Source of the DNA: JAWWAH01 sp033721415
GTDB lineage: Bacteria; Patescibacteriota; Minisyncoccia; Spechtbacterales; 2-12-FULL-38-22
Assembly: GCA_033721415.1 (NCBI GenBank)
Contig: JAWWAH010000022.1
Coordinates: 1 to 17,700, forward strand
Reading direction: 5' to 3'
Length of the DNA stretch: 17,700 bases
This document shows, one piece after another, positions 1 to 6,486 of this stretch. A model generated the notes under the pieces. That model was not told the origin of the DNA. It worked only from the letters and a program-made list of their open reading frames with translations, and made no database searches. Within the stretch, counting starts at the first letter, position 1, and each line of letters begins with the position of its first letter. The position numbers and the translations under genes are program-made.

Positions 1-303
1 ATAAATCGACGACCTCCAGTAGAGCTTGATATGGAAAAGATAATAGAGGTAGCAAAAGAAACAGGAACAATACTTGAAATAAACGCACATCCTGAAAGAT
101 TGGATTTGCGGGATGAGCATATTCGCATGGCTGTAGATGCGGGTGTAAAAATGTGTATTAATTCAGATGCTCATTCAAAATACGGCTATAAGTATTTAAA
201 ATATGGTATAGCACAAGCACGTAGGGGATGGGCAACAAAGGATGATATAATAAACACGCTTCCTATAGAGAAGTTCCTTCAAGAGTTGAAGGATAATAAA
301 TGA
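1..303 (+). CDS. PolX-type PHP domain protein, C-terminal fragment (5' end outside window)
   Basis: The reading frame is open from base 1 and ends at a TGA at 301-303, so only about the last 100 residues are present. The text contains EINAHPERLDLRD, INSDAHS and a tail reading YGIAQARRGWATKDDIINT. This order matches the C-terminal end of the PHP (polymerase and histidinol phosphatase) domain of bacterial family X DNA polymerases. In that family the PHP domain is a metal-dependent 3'-5' exonuclease used in DNA repair; the Asn/His and Asp-Ala-His positions belong to the metal site. The internal ATG at 31 is not the true start, because homologous sequence continues upstream of it. ruvA follows after 41 bp, which is consistent with a repair context. 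A free-standing PHP phosphoesterase is possible, since the polymerase part is not visible. Confidence 0.82.
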   Translation: MNRRPPVELDMEKIIEVAKETGTILEINAHPERLDLRDEHIRMAVDAGVKMCINSDAHSKYGYKYLKYGIAQARRGWATKDDIINTLPIEKFLQELKDNK

Positions 304-344
304 TATAATAAGCTTAAATTGATTATTTATAATAGAATTTTTTT

Positions 345-920
345 ATGATTGCCTATTTGAATGGAAAAATTAAAGATGCTATGGAGGATAGAGTTATCTT
401 AAATGTTAATGGTGTTGGGTATGAAGCTTTTTGCATAGAGCGTGAATGTGTAAAATTTGCAGGCAAGATAGGAGATGATGCCGAACTTTTTACTTTTTAC
501 TATTTACGAGATAACACCGCTGAGCTTTACGGATTTACCACTCTAGCGGAAAAAGAAATGTTTCAGATACTTATTGGTGTTTCTGGAGTTGGTCCCAAGG
601 GAGCATTAAATGTTTTGAATGCAGCCCCATTGGAGCTTCTTCAGCGAGGAATCGCAGAGGGTGATACATCTGTCTTAACGAGAGTATCTGGTATTGGAAA
701 CAAGATAGCTCAAAAAATAATACTAGAATTGAAAGATAAGTTTGGAGAGGAGTGGGCTGGTCTTGGTGGAGACATTCGCGTTGAAAGCGATGTTGTGGAG
801 GCACTAGAATCATTAGGATACTCAAAAGCGCAAGCACAAAGTGTCTTAAAAGAATTACCTCCCGACGTAAAAGAAACAGAAGATAAGGTAAAAGCAGCAC
901 TTAAACTTTTAAGTAATTAA
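345..920 (+). CDS. ruvA: Holliday junction branch migration protein RuvA
   Basis: RuvA binds four-way Holliday junctions as a tetramer and loads the RuvB motor for branch migration in recombinational repair. The 191-residue product has normal family length. It begins MIAYLNGKI, the usual first strand of the N-terminal OB-like domain, with NVNGVGYE near residue 21. It carries two helix-hairpin-helix motifs, about residues 77-91 (LIGVSGVGPKGA) and 111-126 (LTRVSGIGNKIAQK), and a C-terminal RuvB-contacting helical domain from about 147. No Shine-Dalgarno precedes the ATG. A TATAAT lies at 328-333, 11 bp upstream of the ATG, so a leaderless or near-leaderless transcript is possible. The next gene starts at the base after the stop codon. 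ruvB and ruvC are not in the window. Confidence 0.97.
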   Translation: MIAYLNGKIKDAMEDRVILNVNGVGYEAFCIERECVKFAGKIGDDAELFTFYYLRDNTAELYGFTTLAEKEMFQILIGVSGVGPKGALNVLNAAPLELLQRGIAEGDTSVLTRVSGIGNKIAQKIILELKDKFGEEWAGLGGDIRVESDVVEALESLGYSKAQAQSVLKELPPDVKETEDKVKAALKLLSN

Positions 921-1781
921 ATGTTTCTAAACACAAAGGAATGGAGAGCATTTCAGGAGACTGCAGGAAGAAAGACATTTTCTATTGCTAAGGATTGTTA
1001 TGTAGTGAAAATGGACTTGCCTTTGAATAAGTCATACCTTTACTCTCCTTCACCTAACTCTTATAAACACATAGAGAATATAAAAGAAATCGCAAGGAAG
1101 GAAAATGCGATATATTTTAAGTACGAGCCGATGCTCAAAAAAAGGAGAGCGAAAGGCAGGATATCAGAATTATTGAAGCTTGGCTTTAAGGAGGCGCCAA
1201 AAGCTTTGCAACCTCAGAAAACTATTATTTTAGATCTTCAAAAAAGCAAAGACACCCTGCTTAAAGAGATGCATTCAAAAACAAGATATAATGTGCGTCT
1301 CGCTAAAAGAAGGGGCGTTTTTGTTAAAGAATCTAGTGATATAGAAAAATTTATTACACTACTAAAAGAAACTTCTAACAGAGATGATTTTAGACTTCAT
1401 CCAGAAGAGTACTATAGAAAACTATTTAAGATGAGTGAGGTAAAGCTGTTTTATGCTTCAAGAAAAGATGAACCTTGGCATGTTGCAGCATTGATAATAT
1501 TCGATAATAATCGAATCACATATCTGCATGGTGCGTCTAATTATAAATACAGAAAGCATATGGCCCCACATAGATTACATTGGGAAATAATGCAGTATGC
1601 TAAGAATAAAAATTATAAAGAGTATGATTTGTGGGGTGTAGATAAGAAAAAGTGGCCTGGGGTAACACGATTTAAAAAAGGTTTTGGTGGAAAGAGGGTT
1701 GAGTATATAGGTTCTTATGATAGACCACTTCAAAGATTGTGGTACATGGTGTATAAGATAAAAAATAAGTTTTGGGAATAA
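921..1781 (+). CDS. FemAB-family peptidoglycan bridge peptidyltransferase (FemX-like)
   Basis: FemAB proteins are double-GNAT-fold enzymes that transfer amino acids from aminoacyl-tRNA onto the stem peptide of a peptidoglycan precursor. Family patterns in this 286-residue protein are QPQKTIILDL followed by MHSKTRYNVRLAKRRGV (about 98-133), YLHGAS (201-206), YDLWGV (235-240) and RFKKGFGG (250-257). The last is the characteristic C-terminal block. It is shorter than staphylococcal FemA/B/X (roughly 400 residues) and has no long coiled-coil arm. The ATG directly abuts the ruvA stop and there is no Shine-Dalgarno, so translation is probably coupled. A MurE-like ligase begins 4 bp after its stop, which supports a cell-wall role. 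The transferred residue and the acceptor position cannot be read from sequence. Confidence 0.88.
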   Translation: MFLNTKEWRAFQETAGRKTFSIAKDCYVVKMDLPLNKSYLYSPSPNSYKHIENIKEIARKENAIYFKYEPMLKKRRAKGRISELLKLGFKEAPKALQPQKTIILDLQKSKDTLLKEMHSKTRYNVRLAKRRGVFVKESSDIEKFITLLKETSNRDDFRLHPEEYYRKLFKMSEVKLFYASRKDEPWHVAALIIFDNNRITYLHGASNYKYRKHMAPHRLHWEIMQYAKNKNYKEYDLWGVDKKKWPGVTRFKKGFGGKRVEYIGSYDRPLQRLWYMVYKIKNKFWE

Positions 1782-1785
1782 AAAT

Positions 1786-3069
1786 ATGAAATCTATTATT
1801 AAGAAATTTATACCTAAAAAAGTTCTATCTTGGTATCACATGATGTGGCCATTTTTGGGTGCTCTTATTTACCGGTATCCATCCAAAAAACTTAAAGTTA
1901 TAGGTATAACAGGCACCAATGGTAAAACAACTACAACTCATTTAGCATCATATTTGTTGGAACAATCAGGGATTGAAGTAGCCTCAGTATCGTCTCTAAG
2001 ATTTAAAATAGGGAAAAAAGAATGGGATAACAAACTTAAAATGACAATGCCAGGACGCATGAAGTTGCAGAAGTTTATGAGACAAGCCGTGAACGCAGGT
2101 TGCACTCATCTTGTGATGGAAGTTACAAGTGAGGGAGTAAAACAAAATAGGCACAGGTTTATAAAGTTTGATACAGCTGTTTTTACAAATTTAACCAAAG
2201 AACATATAGAGAATCACGGCAACTTCGAAAACTACAAAAAAGCCAAGGGAAGGTTTTTTTCTATTCAACACAGACTAAGTATAGTTAATTTCGACGACAA
2301 CCACGCAGAATATTTTCTCGGTTTTAGTGCAAAAGAAAAAATAGGCTACACGACAAAAGATGCATTGATTGCGGACAACGCATTAATTAAGATAATTAGT
2401 GCAGAAAATATAAAACACAGTTCTACTGGGATTAGCTTTGATATAGAGGGTTCAAAATTTAGTATTCCTATGCTTGGTTCATTTAACATAGATAACTCGC
2501 TTGCAGCAATAGGAATAGGGCTTGGCCACGGCATATCAATTGAGAAAGCAGCTGATATATTAAATAATTTCGAAGGAGTGCCAGGAAGAATGGAAGTAAT
2601 TATAGATAAGCCTTATACCGTTATTGCAGATTATGCCCATACTCCCGATGCTTTAATTAAGGTTTACAAAACAATAGAAAATATAAATACCAGAGAAGGA
2701 GGTGGTAAAATGATCTGTGTCCTTGGTTCTGCGGGGGGGGGAAGAGACAAATGGAAGCGACCCGAAATAGGCAAAATAGCTTCAGAATATTGCGATCAAA
2801 TAATATTAACAGATGAAGACCCTTACACAGAAGATCCCAAGCAAATATTGCAAGATATAGAATCTGGAATATTAAATTTTGGGTCCAAAATACCAAAGAT
2901 ATTAGATAGGCGCGATGCTATACACAAAGGATTAGAACTTGCAAAAAAGGACGATGTTGTGATAGTAACAGGTAAAGGGGCCGAACCACTAATGGTCACA
3001 GCTAGCGGATCCATACCTTGGGATGATAGAGAGGTTATAAAAGAAGAATATACTAAGCTTTATAAGTAA
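1786..3069 (+). CDS. MurE-like UDP-N-acetylmuramyl-peptide ligase (Mur ligase family), N-terminally short
   Basis: Mur ligases use ATP to add an amino acid to the growing UDP-MurNAc peptide in the cytoplasm. The central ATPase domain carries GITGTNGKTTT (residues 40-50) and FTNLTKEHIENHG followed by YKKAKGRFF, which should include the carbamylated lysine. The C-terminal part has GRMEVI, IADYAHTPDAL, a GSAGGGRDKWKRP stretch and GKGAEPLM, all MurE-like. Only about 39 residues precede the P-loop, against roughly 100 in classical MurE, so most of the UDP-binding N-terminal domain is missing. The position of the DNPR motif of meso-diaminopimelate-specific MurE reads DEDPYTEDP (343-351), so mDAP specificity is not supported. 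The canonical EVSSH is EVTSE. A nine-G run interrupts the gene at 2733-2741. No Shine-Dalgarno is seen. The exact substrate is uncertain. Confidence 0.87.
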   Translation: MKSIIKKFIPKKVLSWYHMMWPFLGALIYRYPSKKLKVIGITGTNGKTTTTHLASYLLEQSGIEVASVSSLRFKIGKKEWDNKLKMTMPGRMKLQKFMRQAVNAGCTHLVMEVTSEGVKQNRHRFIKFDTAVFTNLTKEHIENHGNFENYKKAKGRFFSIQHRLSIVNFDDNHAEYFLGFSAKEKIGYTTKDALIADNALIKIISAENIKHSSTGISFDIEGSKFSIPMLGSFNIDNSLAAIGIGLGHGISIEKAADILNNFEGVPGRMEVIIDKPYTVIADYAHTPDALIKVYKTIENINTREGGGKMICVLGSAGGGRDKWKRPEIGKIASEYCDQIILTDEDPYTEDPKQILQDIESGILNFGSKIPKILDRRDAIHKGLELAKKDDVVIVTGKGAEPLMVTASGSIPWDDREVIKEEYTKLYK

Positions 3070-3100
3070 TTAATAAATAAGCTCGCTTCGCTCGCTTTCA

Positions 3101-3181
3101 TACGAAAGTACTAAAAATAACGAAATTACGAAAGATTAGGGTACATGTAAAAATATTTTCGTATTTTTGTACAGTTTCGTA
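3101..3181. repeat. Long imperfect inverted repeat upstream of the small basic gene
   Basis: The left arm at 3101-3125 and the right arm at 3157-3181 are imperfect reverse complements. Matching blocks in order are TACGAAA, GTAC, AAAAAT and ACGAAA, separated by small bulges. A third TACGAAA lies in the loop at 3127-3133. Within the loop region, 3146-3155 and 3162-3171 can form a competing AU-rich stem with two G-U pairs. There is no clean U-tract, so an ordinary terminator is unlikely. It fills the gap between the MurE-like gene and the small basic ORF. It may be a regulatory leader structure or the relic of a small inverted-repeat element. Confidence 0.6.
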
Positions 3182-3220
3182 GTTTGTATGAAGTTTTGTG
3201 AGGCGAAGCCGAACATAACT

Positions 3221-3463
3221 ATGAAGAAAAAAATAAAGAAAAAAGAAGCATGGAAGGCAGGTGTTGATAAAGGCTTTATTGAGGTGCTTCCAAGAAGTGT
3301 TAAAGAGCATGTACGTATAGAGAAAGCACGCATACGAAGAACTTTTGATGACGCTGACCAAAAGAGAGAAATGATAGAAAAATTATACGAAGATTTTGCT
3401 TATTTTCAAAAAGATAAAAAAGCTGATAAAGCTGATAACAAAGCGACGAAAAGCAAAAAATAA
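3221..3463 (+). CDS. Small lysine-rich basic protein, unknown function
   Basis: I do not recognise this 80-residue product. It starts MKKKIKKKEAWKAGVDKG and ends in a Lys/Ala/Asp-rich tail with alternating KADKAD-like text. The middle (about residues 20-60, VLPRSVKEHVRIEKARIRR then DDADQKREMIEKLYEDF) looks helical and amphipathic. There is no membrane segment or cysteine. The strong basic charge would suit nucleic-acid or ribosome association, but that is inference. The ATG at 3221 is preferred. The frame stays open back to a TTG at 3167, but that extension runs through the inverted-repeat arm and has uncharacteristic composition. No Shine-Dalgarno is visible. A strong terminator follows at 3481-3516, so it ends its transcript. 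Confidence 0.68.
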   Translation: MKKKIKKKEAWKAGVDKGFIEVLPRSVKEHVRIEKARIRRTFDDADQKREMIEKLYEDFAYFQKDKKADKADNKATKSKK

Positions 3464-3480
3464 TTTAATAACTAGACCAT

Positions 3481-3516
3481 AAAAAAGATCGCTCAACAAC
3501 TTGTGCGGTCTTTTTA
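3481..3516 (+). terminator. Rho-independent terminator after the small basic gene
   Basis: The left arm AAAAAGATCGC (3482-3492) pairs with GCGGTCTTTTT (3505-3515) with one G-U pair. An inner CAA/TTG extension narrows the loop. The arm ends in a T run. It separates the ruvA/femX/murE side from the MoxR operon. Confidence 0.88.
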
Positions 3517-3529
3517 TTTAGTGTATAGT
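3501..3529 (+). promoter_or_regulatory. Candidate promoter of the MoxR operon
   Basis: TTGTGC at 3501-3506 and TATAGT at 3524-3529 are spaced by 17 bp. Transcription would start near 3536 and give a leader of about 30 nt with the Shine-Dalgarno at 3554. The -35 part overlaps the upstream terminator arm, and the match to consensus is moderate. Confidence 0.35.
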
Positions 3530-3566
3530 TTTACTAATTAGTTCATTGACAACGGAGGTGACACAC

Positions 3567-4556
3567 ATGACAAAATCTCTTAAAGAATATCAGGTATTAG
3601 TATCTCTTGTTAAAGCTGAAGTTGAAAAGCGCGTTTTTGGGATGGATGATGTTCTGGAAACCATTCTTATAGGCTTGTTTGCGCCGCAAGGTCACACTAT
3701 CCTACAGGGTGTTCCTGGAACAGCTAAAACACGTCTCTTAAAAGCTCTTGCCGAAACAGTAGATGTTCCATTTGAGAGAATCCAGATGACAGTAGACCTT
3801 CTTCCGGCTGATATTATTGGCCAAGAGGTTTATGACCCCTCTACGAGAACAATGGGTTTTAGAAACGGTCCCTTACTTCAGGCTGGCATTTTGCTTGCTG
3901 ACGAACTTAATAGGGCAACTCCTAAAACAAAGAGCGCAACACTTGAGGCAATGGCTGAAAGGCAGGTGACTCTGACTGTTCACACTGAGGACGGTTCCAG
4001 CGAACGCACAATTCCTCTTCCTGAGGTGTTTACTGTGTTTGCCACACAGAACCCCCTTGAGCAAATGGGTACATATCCACTTGCTGAAGCAGAGAGAGAC
4101 CGCTTTCTTATGAAGAAAATCGTTAACTATGTTAGCGAAGAAGACGAAATAAGAATTGCTTCCTTGCCCTCTTTTGATGAACCACTTAGAAAGATATTGA
4201 CCGAAGAGGATATATTAGAAATTCGTTCTCTTATTTGGAAAGAGATTTACATAGACGAAAACCTTATTAAAAAAATGGTGCAGATGGTTCGAATGACTCG
4301 TCCCGATGAGTTTTCTCAAGCGGCAGAAGTGCTTAAAATCGGAGCTTCTCCGAGAGCTTCTCAGGCTCTTGTAAGAGCAACTAAGGTACTTGCGTTTCTT
4401 AGGGGACGTGAATTTGTTAGTCCCAGAGATGTAATGGATCTTGCATACTCTATTTTTTGCCACAGAGTTATCTTTAAGAGTCAACAAAAAGAAAAGTGGG
4501 ATGAGGATTTACGGAATCTTCTTCATGGCATCTACGCCGATGTTTTCGGGGGATGA
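3567..4556 (+). CDS. MoxR-family AAA+ ATPase
   Basis: MoxR ATPases are chaperone-like AAA+ proteins that work with VWA partners to mature or remodel target complexes. The 329-residue protein has Walker A GVPGTAKT (48-55), Walker B LLADELNRAT (Asp112-Glu113), sensor 1 FATQNP (Asn162) with the family text PLEQMGTYPLAEAERDRF after it, and sensor 2 GASPRAS. The length is normal for the family. The ATG at 3567 is chosen because GGAGGTG at 3554-3560 sits 6 nt upstream; an in-frame TTG at 3546 lies before that site. It is the first gene of a six-gene operon whose next members are DUF58, VWA and TPR proteins, the standard MoxR/Bat neighbourhood. The stop TGA is one base before the next ATG, so translation is coupled. 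The natural substrate is unknown. Confidence 0.95.
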   Translation: MTKSLKEYQVLVSLVKAEVEKRVFGMDDVLETILIGLFAPQGHTILQGVPGTAKTRLLKALAETVDVPFERIQMTVDLLPADIIGQEVYDPSTRTMGFRNGPLLQAGILLADELNRATPKTKSATLEAMAERQVTLTVHTEDGSSERTIPLPEVFTVFATQNPLEQMGTYPLAEAERDRFLMKKIVNYVSEEDEIRIASLPSFDEPLRKILTEEDILEIRSLIWKEIYIDENLIKKMVQMVRMTRPDEFSQAAEVLKIGASPRASQALVRATKVLAFLRGREFVSPRDVMDLAYSIFCHRVIFKSQQKEKWDEDLRNLLHGIYADVFGG

Positions 4557-4557
4557 A

Positions 4558-5445
4558 ATGGAAAAGCAAAGACTAAAAGACATATTCGATGAAGTAAGAA
4601 CTCATCTTTCACTTTCGCCCCAGTCACCTAAAAGTTTGCTTTTAGGTGACTGGGACAGTGACCTTATAGGTGAGGGTATGGAGTTTGAAGAGTTTAAAGA
4701 ATACCGAGATGGAGATAATCCAAGGCGTATTCACGCGGCAATGAGTTCGCGTATGGGTAAGCCAATTGTTGTACGCCATCTTGAACCTCGTGAAACGAGG
4801 TGTTTGGTTGTCTTAGATGCCACACCCTCAATGATGGTTCGCGAAAAAATGGAAATAGCTTTTGCTGCTTTAGGGATGATATTTTCTTCTGCGCATGAGG
4901 TTCACATGCCTATAGGTATTTGGTTGTTAGACCACTTAAAAGAGTTTGATATGCGTCCGCCTGTAACACATGCTCACATGGAATATGTGATAGATGCTAT
5001 ATGCGGGATAGACAGCGATAATCCCTATCTACGAGATAGAGAATCAGAGCTTAACCTCGATAATTGGAATAACTTTTTACCGGGTGGTTCCTTTATATTT
5101 GTTATATCTGACTTTTTTGAAAGTCCTGAAAATAACTTTATGCAAATATTAGGAACAGGAATGCCGGGCTACAAGGTTGTACCGGTTATTGTTCAAGACA
5201 GCTTAGAATACACTTTTCCGCAAATCCCTTCTTCTGGTGCAGAAATACCAATTGTAGATTCTGAAACAGGAGTTACAACCCGTGCATGGGTAGATGCCGA
5301 TAAGGCAAGTAGTATTCGCAAGCAACACGAAGAAAGATTTCAAAGAATTAATGACTTTTTTGAGCGCAGGTTTATTTATCCAGCACACACTCCAAATCTA
5401 AATGTACTCGAAATCTATGGTAGTCTTCAAAATGCACTATTGTAG
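4558..5445 (+). CDS. DUF58 domain protein (degenerate VWA-like), MoxR partner
   Basis: DUF58 proteins accompany MoxR ATPases nearly everywhere and carry a VWA-like fold. The family signature is clear: GEGMEFEEFKEYRDGDNPRRIH (about 38-59), split here as GEGMEF, EEFKEYRDGD and NPRRIH. The next strand ends LDATPSMM, with D-x-T-x-S at 87-91 in place of the usual D-x-S-x-S. A later FVISDFFESPE matches the second metal-site strand region. There is no membrane segment, so the 295-residue protein is probably cytoplasmic. The ATG at 4558 is preferred; it follows a GGGGG run and overlaps tightly with the MoxR stop. Other in-frame ATGs upstream, such as 4540, lie inside moxR. The gene contains a perfect 16-bp stem-loop at 4619-4654. 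The next gene has a strong ribosome site right after its stop. Confidence 0.92.
   Translation: MEKQRLKDIFDEVRTHLSLSPQSPKSLLLGDWDSDLIGEGMEFEEFKEYRDGDNPRRIHAAMSSRMGKPIVVRHLEPRETRCLVVLDATPSMMVREKMEIAFAALGMIFSSAHEVHMPIGIWLLDHLKEFDMRPPVTHAHMEYVIDAICGIDSDNPYLRDRESELNLDNWNNFLPGGSFIFVISDFFESPENNFMQILGTGMPGYKVVPVIVQDSLEYTFPQIPSSGAEIPIVDSETGVTTRAWVDADKASSIRKQHEERFQRINDFFERRFIYPAHTPNLNVLEIYGSLQNALL
4619..4654 (+). repeat. Perfect 16-bp inverted repeat inside the DUF58 gene
   Basis: CCCAGTCACCTAAAAG at 4619-4634 and its exact reverse complement at 4639-4654 flank a TTTG loop. It lies about 60 bp after the start codon and encodes part of the stretch before the GEGMEF signature. The reading frame runs through it intact. 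No T run follows, so it is not a standard terminator. It may affect translation or mRNA stability. Confidence 0.9.
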
Positions 5446-5460
5446 AAAGGAGGTGCAAGA

Positions 5461-6486
5461 GTGAGATCTAAAATGTTTAACAGAAAATCTTTAGTAGTTT
5501 TAATGCTACTGGTTTCAGGAGTTCTTGCACTCTTTGCCTTTTTCACTCCGCATGTCGGAGAAATAATAGTAGAAGAAGAGCAGGACTTATTCTTGGAAGA
5601 AGATCAAGATATAGACATACGAGTTCACGTTGATGATGTAGGCCACTTCATAGGAGAGACATTCAGTATTAACGTAGTAGTACAATATCGTTCAAGAGTA
5701 ATTGAGGTAAATCCTAAATCTATAGAAAGAATTTCTTTTACCCCTGTAGATGTTATCGAGATAATTGCTAATAATGAAAACCTTAACGATGGAGTTTCTG
5801 AATATTCTTATGAATTTAGAGCCCGAGGCATAGATGTGGTTCCCGGGAATTCTTATAGAGTTCAACCTTTTACTCTTGAATACACAACCCTGTCTACAGG
5901 GGAGACACAAGAGGCTGTTGTTGAGCCAAATCTCATTCTAAGCTTTGGCACTTATTACGGAGAAAGTATTGATGGCGCCTCTCTGAGACCGTTATTTGGG
6001 GCTGTTGCTAATCAATCTATTTTCAAGAGCATAGTCTTTGGCTTGTCTGCTTTTGTAATGTTAGTGCTTCTTATAGGAGTCTTTATTTCTAATAAAGATA
6101 ATCATGAAGAGCAAACTGAAGATGTTGAGGATAAAAACCATGAGCTATTAGCTGCATTTGAAGAACTTGCTTTTTATGGGAATGATGAATGGCTTAGGCA
6201 AAAAAGCTCACGCAAACGTATGCATGAACTTGAAGCACTATCTTTAAAGATTGCACGTCTTACTGACGACATCTTGCCGCAAGATTTCTGGAACCTATTG
6301 GCCTTGGAAGAAAACAAAGAGTTGTTATATATTTTGGAGTCTGGATACAGAAAGATACCCCCAAACTTTGAAGATGTTAGAAATGCAAAAGCTGGCATTG
6401 AAGAGTTATTTTCTAGTGAAGAAGAGGATACTGAAAATATAATACAAAACACATGGAATCGTCTCCGGTCAAAAAGGGGGAGGTAA
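5461..6486 (+). CDS. Two-TM membrane protein of the MoxR/Bat operon, BatD-like position, family not recognised
   Basis: This 341-residue protein has a first hydrophobic segment at about 10-28 (LVVLMLLVSGVLALFAFF) and a second at about 191-210 (IVFGLSAFVMLVLLIGVFIS). About 160 residues between them should lie outside the membrane and look beta-rich (VHVDDVGHFIGETFSINVVV and similar). The last 130 residues are charged, helical and cytoplasmic. BatD and related DUF4381-type proteins of MoxR operons share the plan of an external beta domain, a TM segment and a cytoplasmic tail, so a role as the membrane partner of the VWA proteins is reasonable but inferred. The GTG start is supported by AAAGGAGGTG at 5446-5455, with 5 nt between GGAGGTG and the start codon. 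Its stop TAA overlaps the next ATG by one base. Confidence 0.85.
   Translation: MRSKMFNRKSLVVLMLLVSGVLALFAFFTPHVGEIIVEEEQDLFLEEDQDIDIRVHVDDVGHFIGETFSINVVVQYRSRVIEVNPKSIERISFTPVDVIEIIANNENLNDGVSEYSYEFRARGIDVVPGNSYRVQPFTLEYTTLSTGETQEAVVEPNLILSFGTYYGESIDGASLRPLFGAVANQSIFKSIVFGLSAFVMLVLLIGVFISNKDNHEEQTEDVEDKNHELLAAFEELAFYGNDEWLRQKSSRKRMHELEALSLKIARLTDDILPQDFWNLLALEENKELLYILESGYRKIPPNFEDVRNAKAGIEELFSSEEEDTENIIQNTWNRLRSKRGR

Noticed and set aside
571..900. Minus-strand open frame opposite ruvA, and similar antisense frames such as 13995-14456
   Set aside because: They lie fully opposite well-identified genes, have low-complexity or odd composition and no start signals.
3081..3099. GCTCGCTTCGCTCGC run after the MurE-like gene as a terminator
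   Set aside because: It is a short direct repeat that cannot form a solid stem and has no T run.
3546..3566. Upstream TTG start for the MoxR ATPase
   Set aside because: The extension contains the GGAGGTG ribosome site that clearly serves the ATG at 3567.
4441..4557. Start of the DUF58 gene inside moxR
   Set aside because: The extra residues have no family match and overlap the MoxR C-terminus; the ATG at 4558 gives normal coupling.
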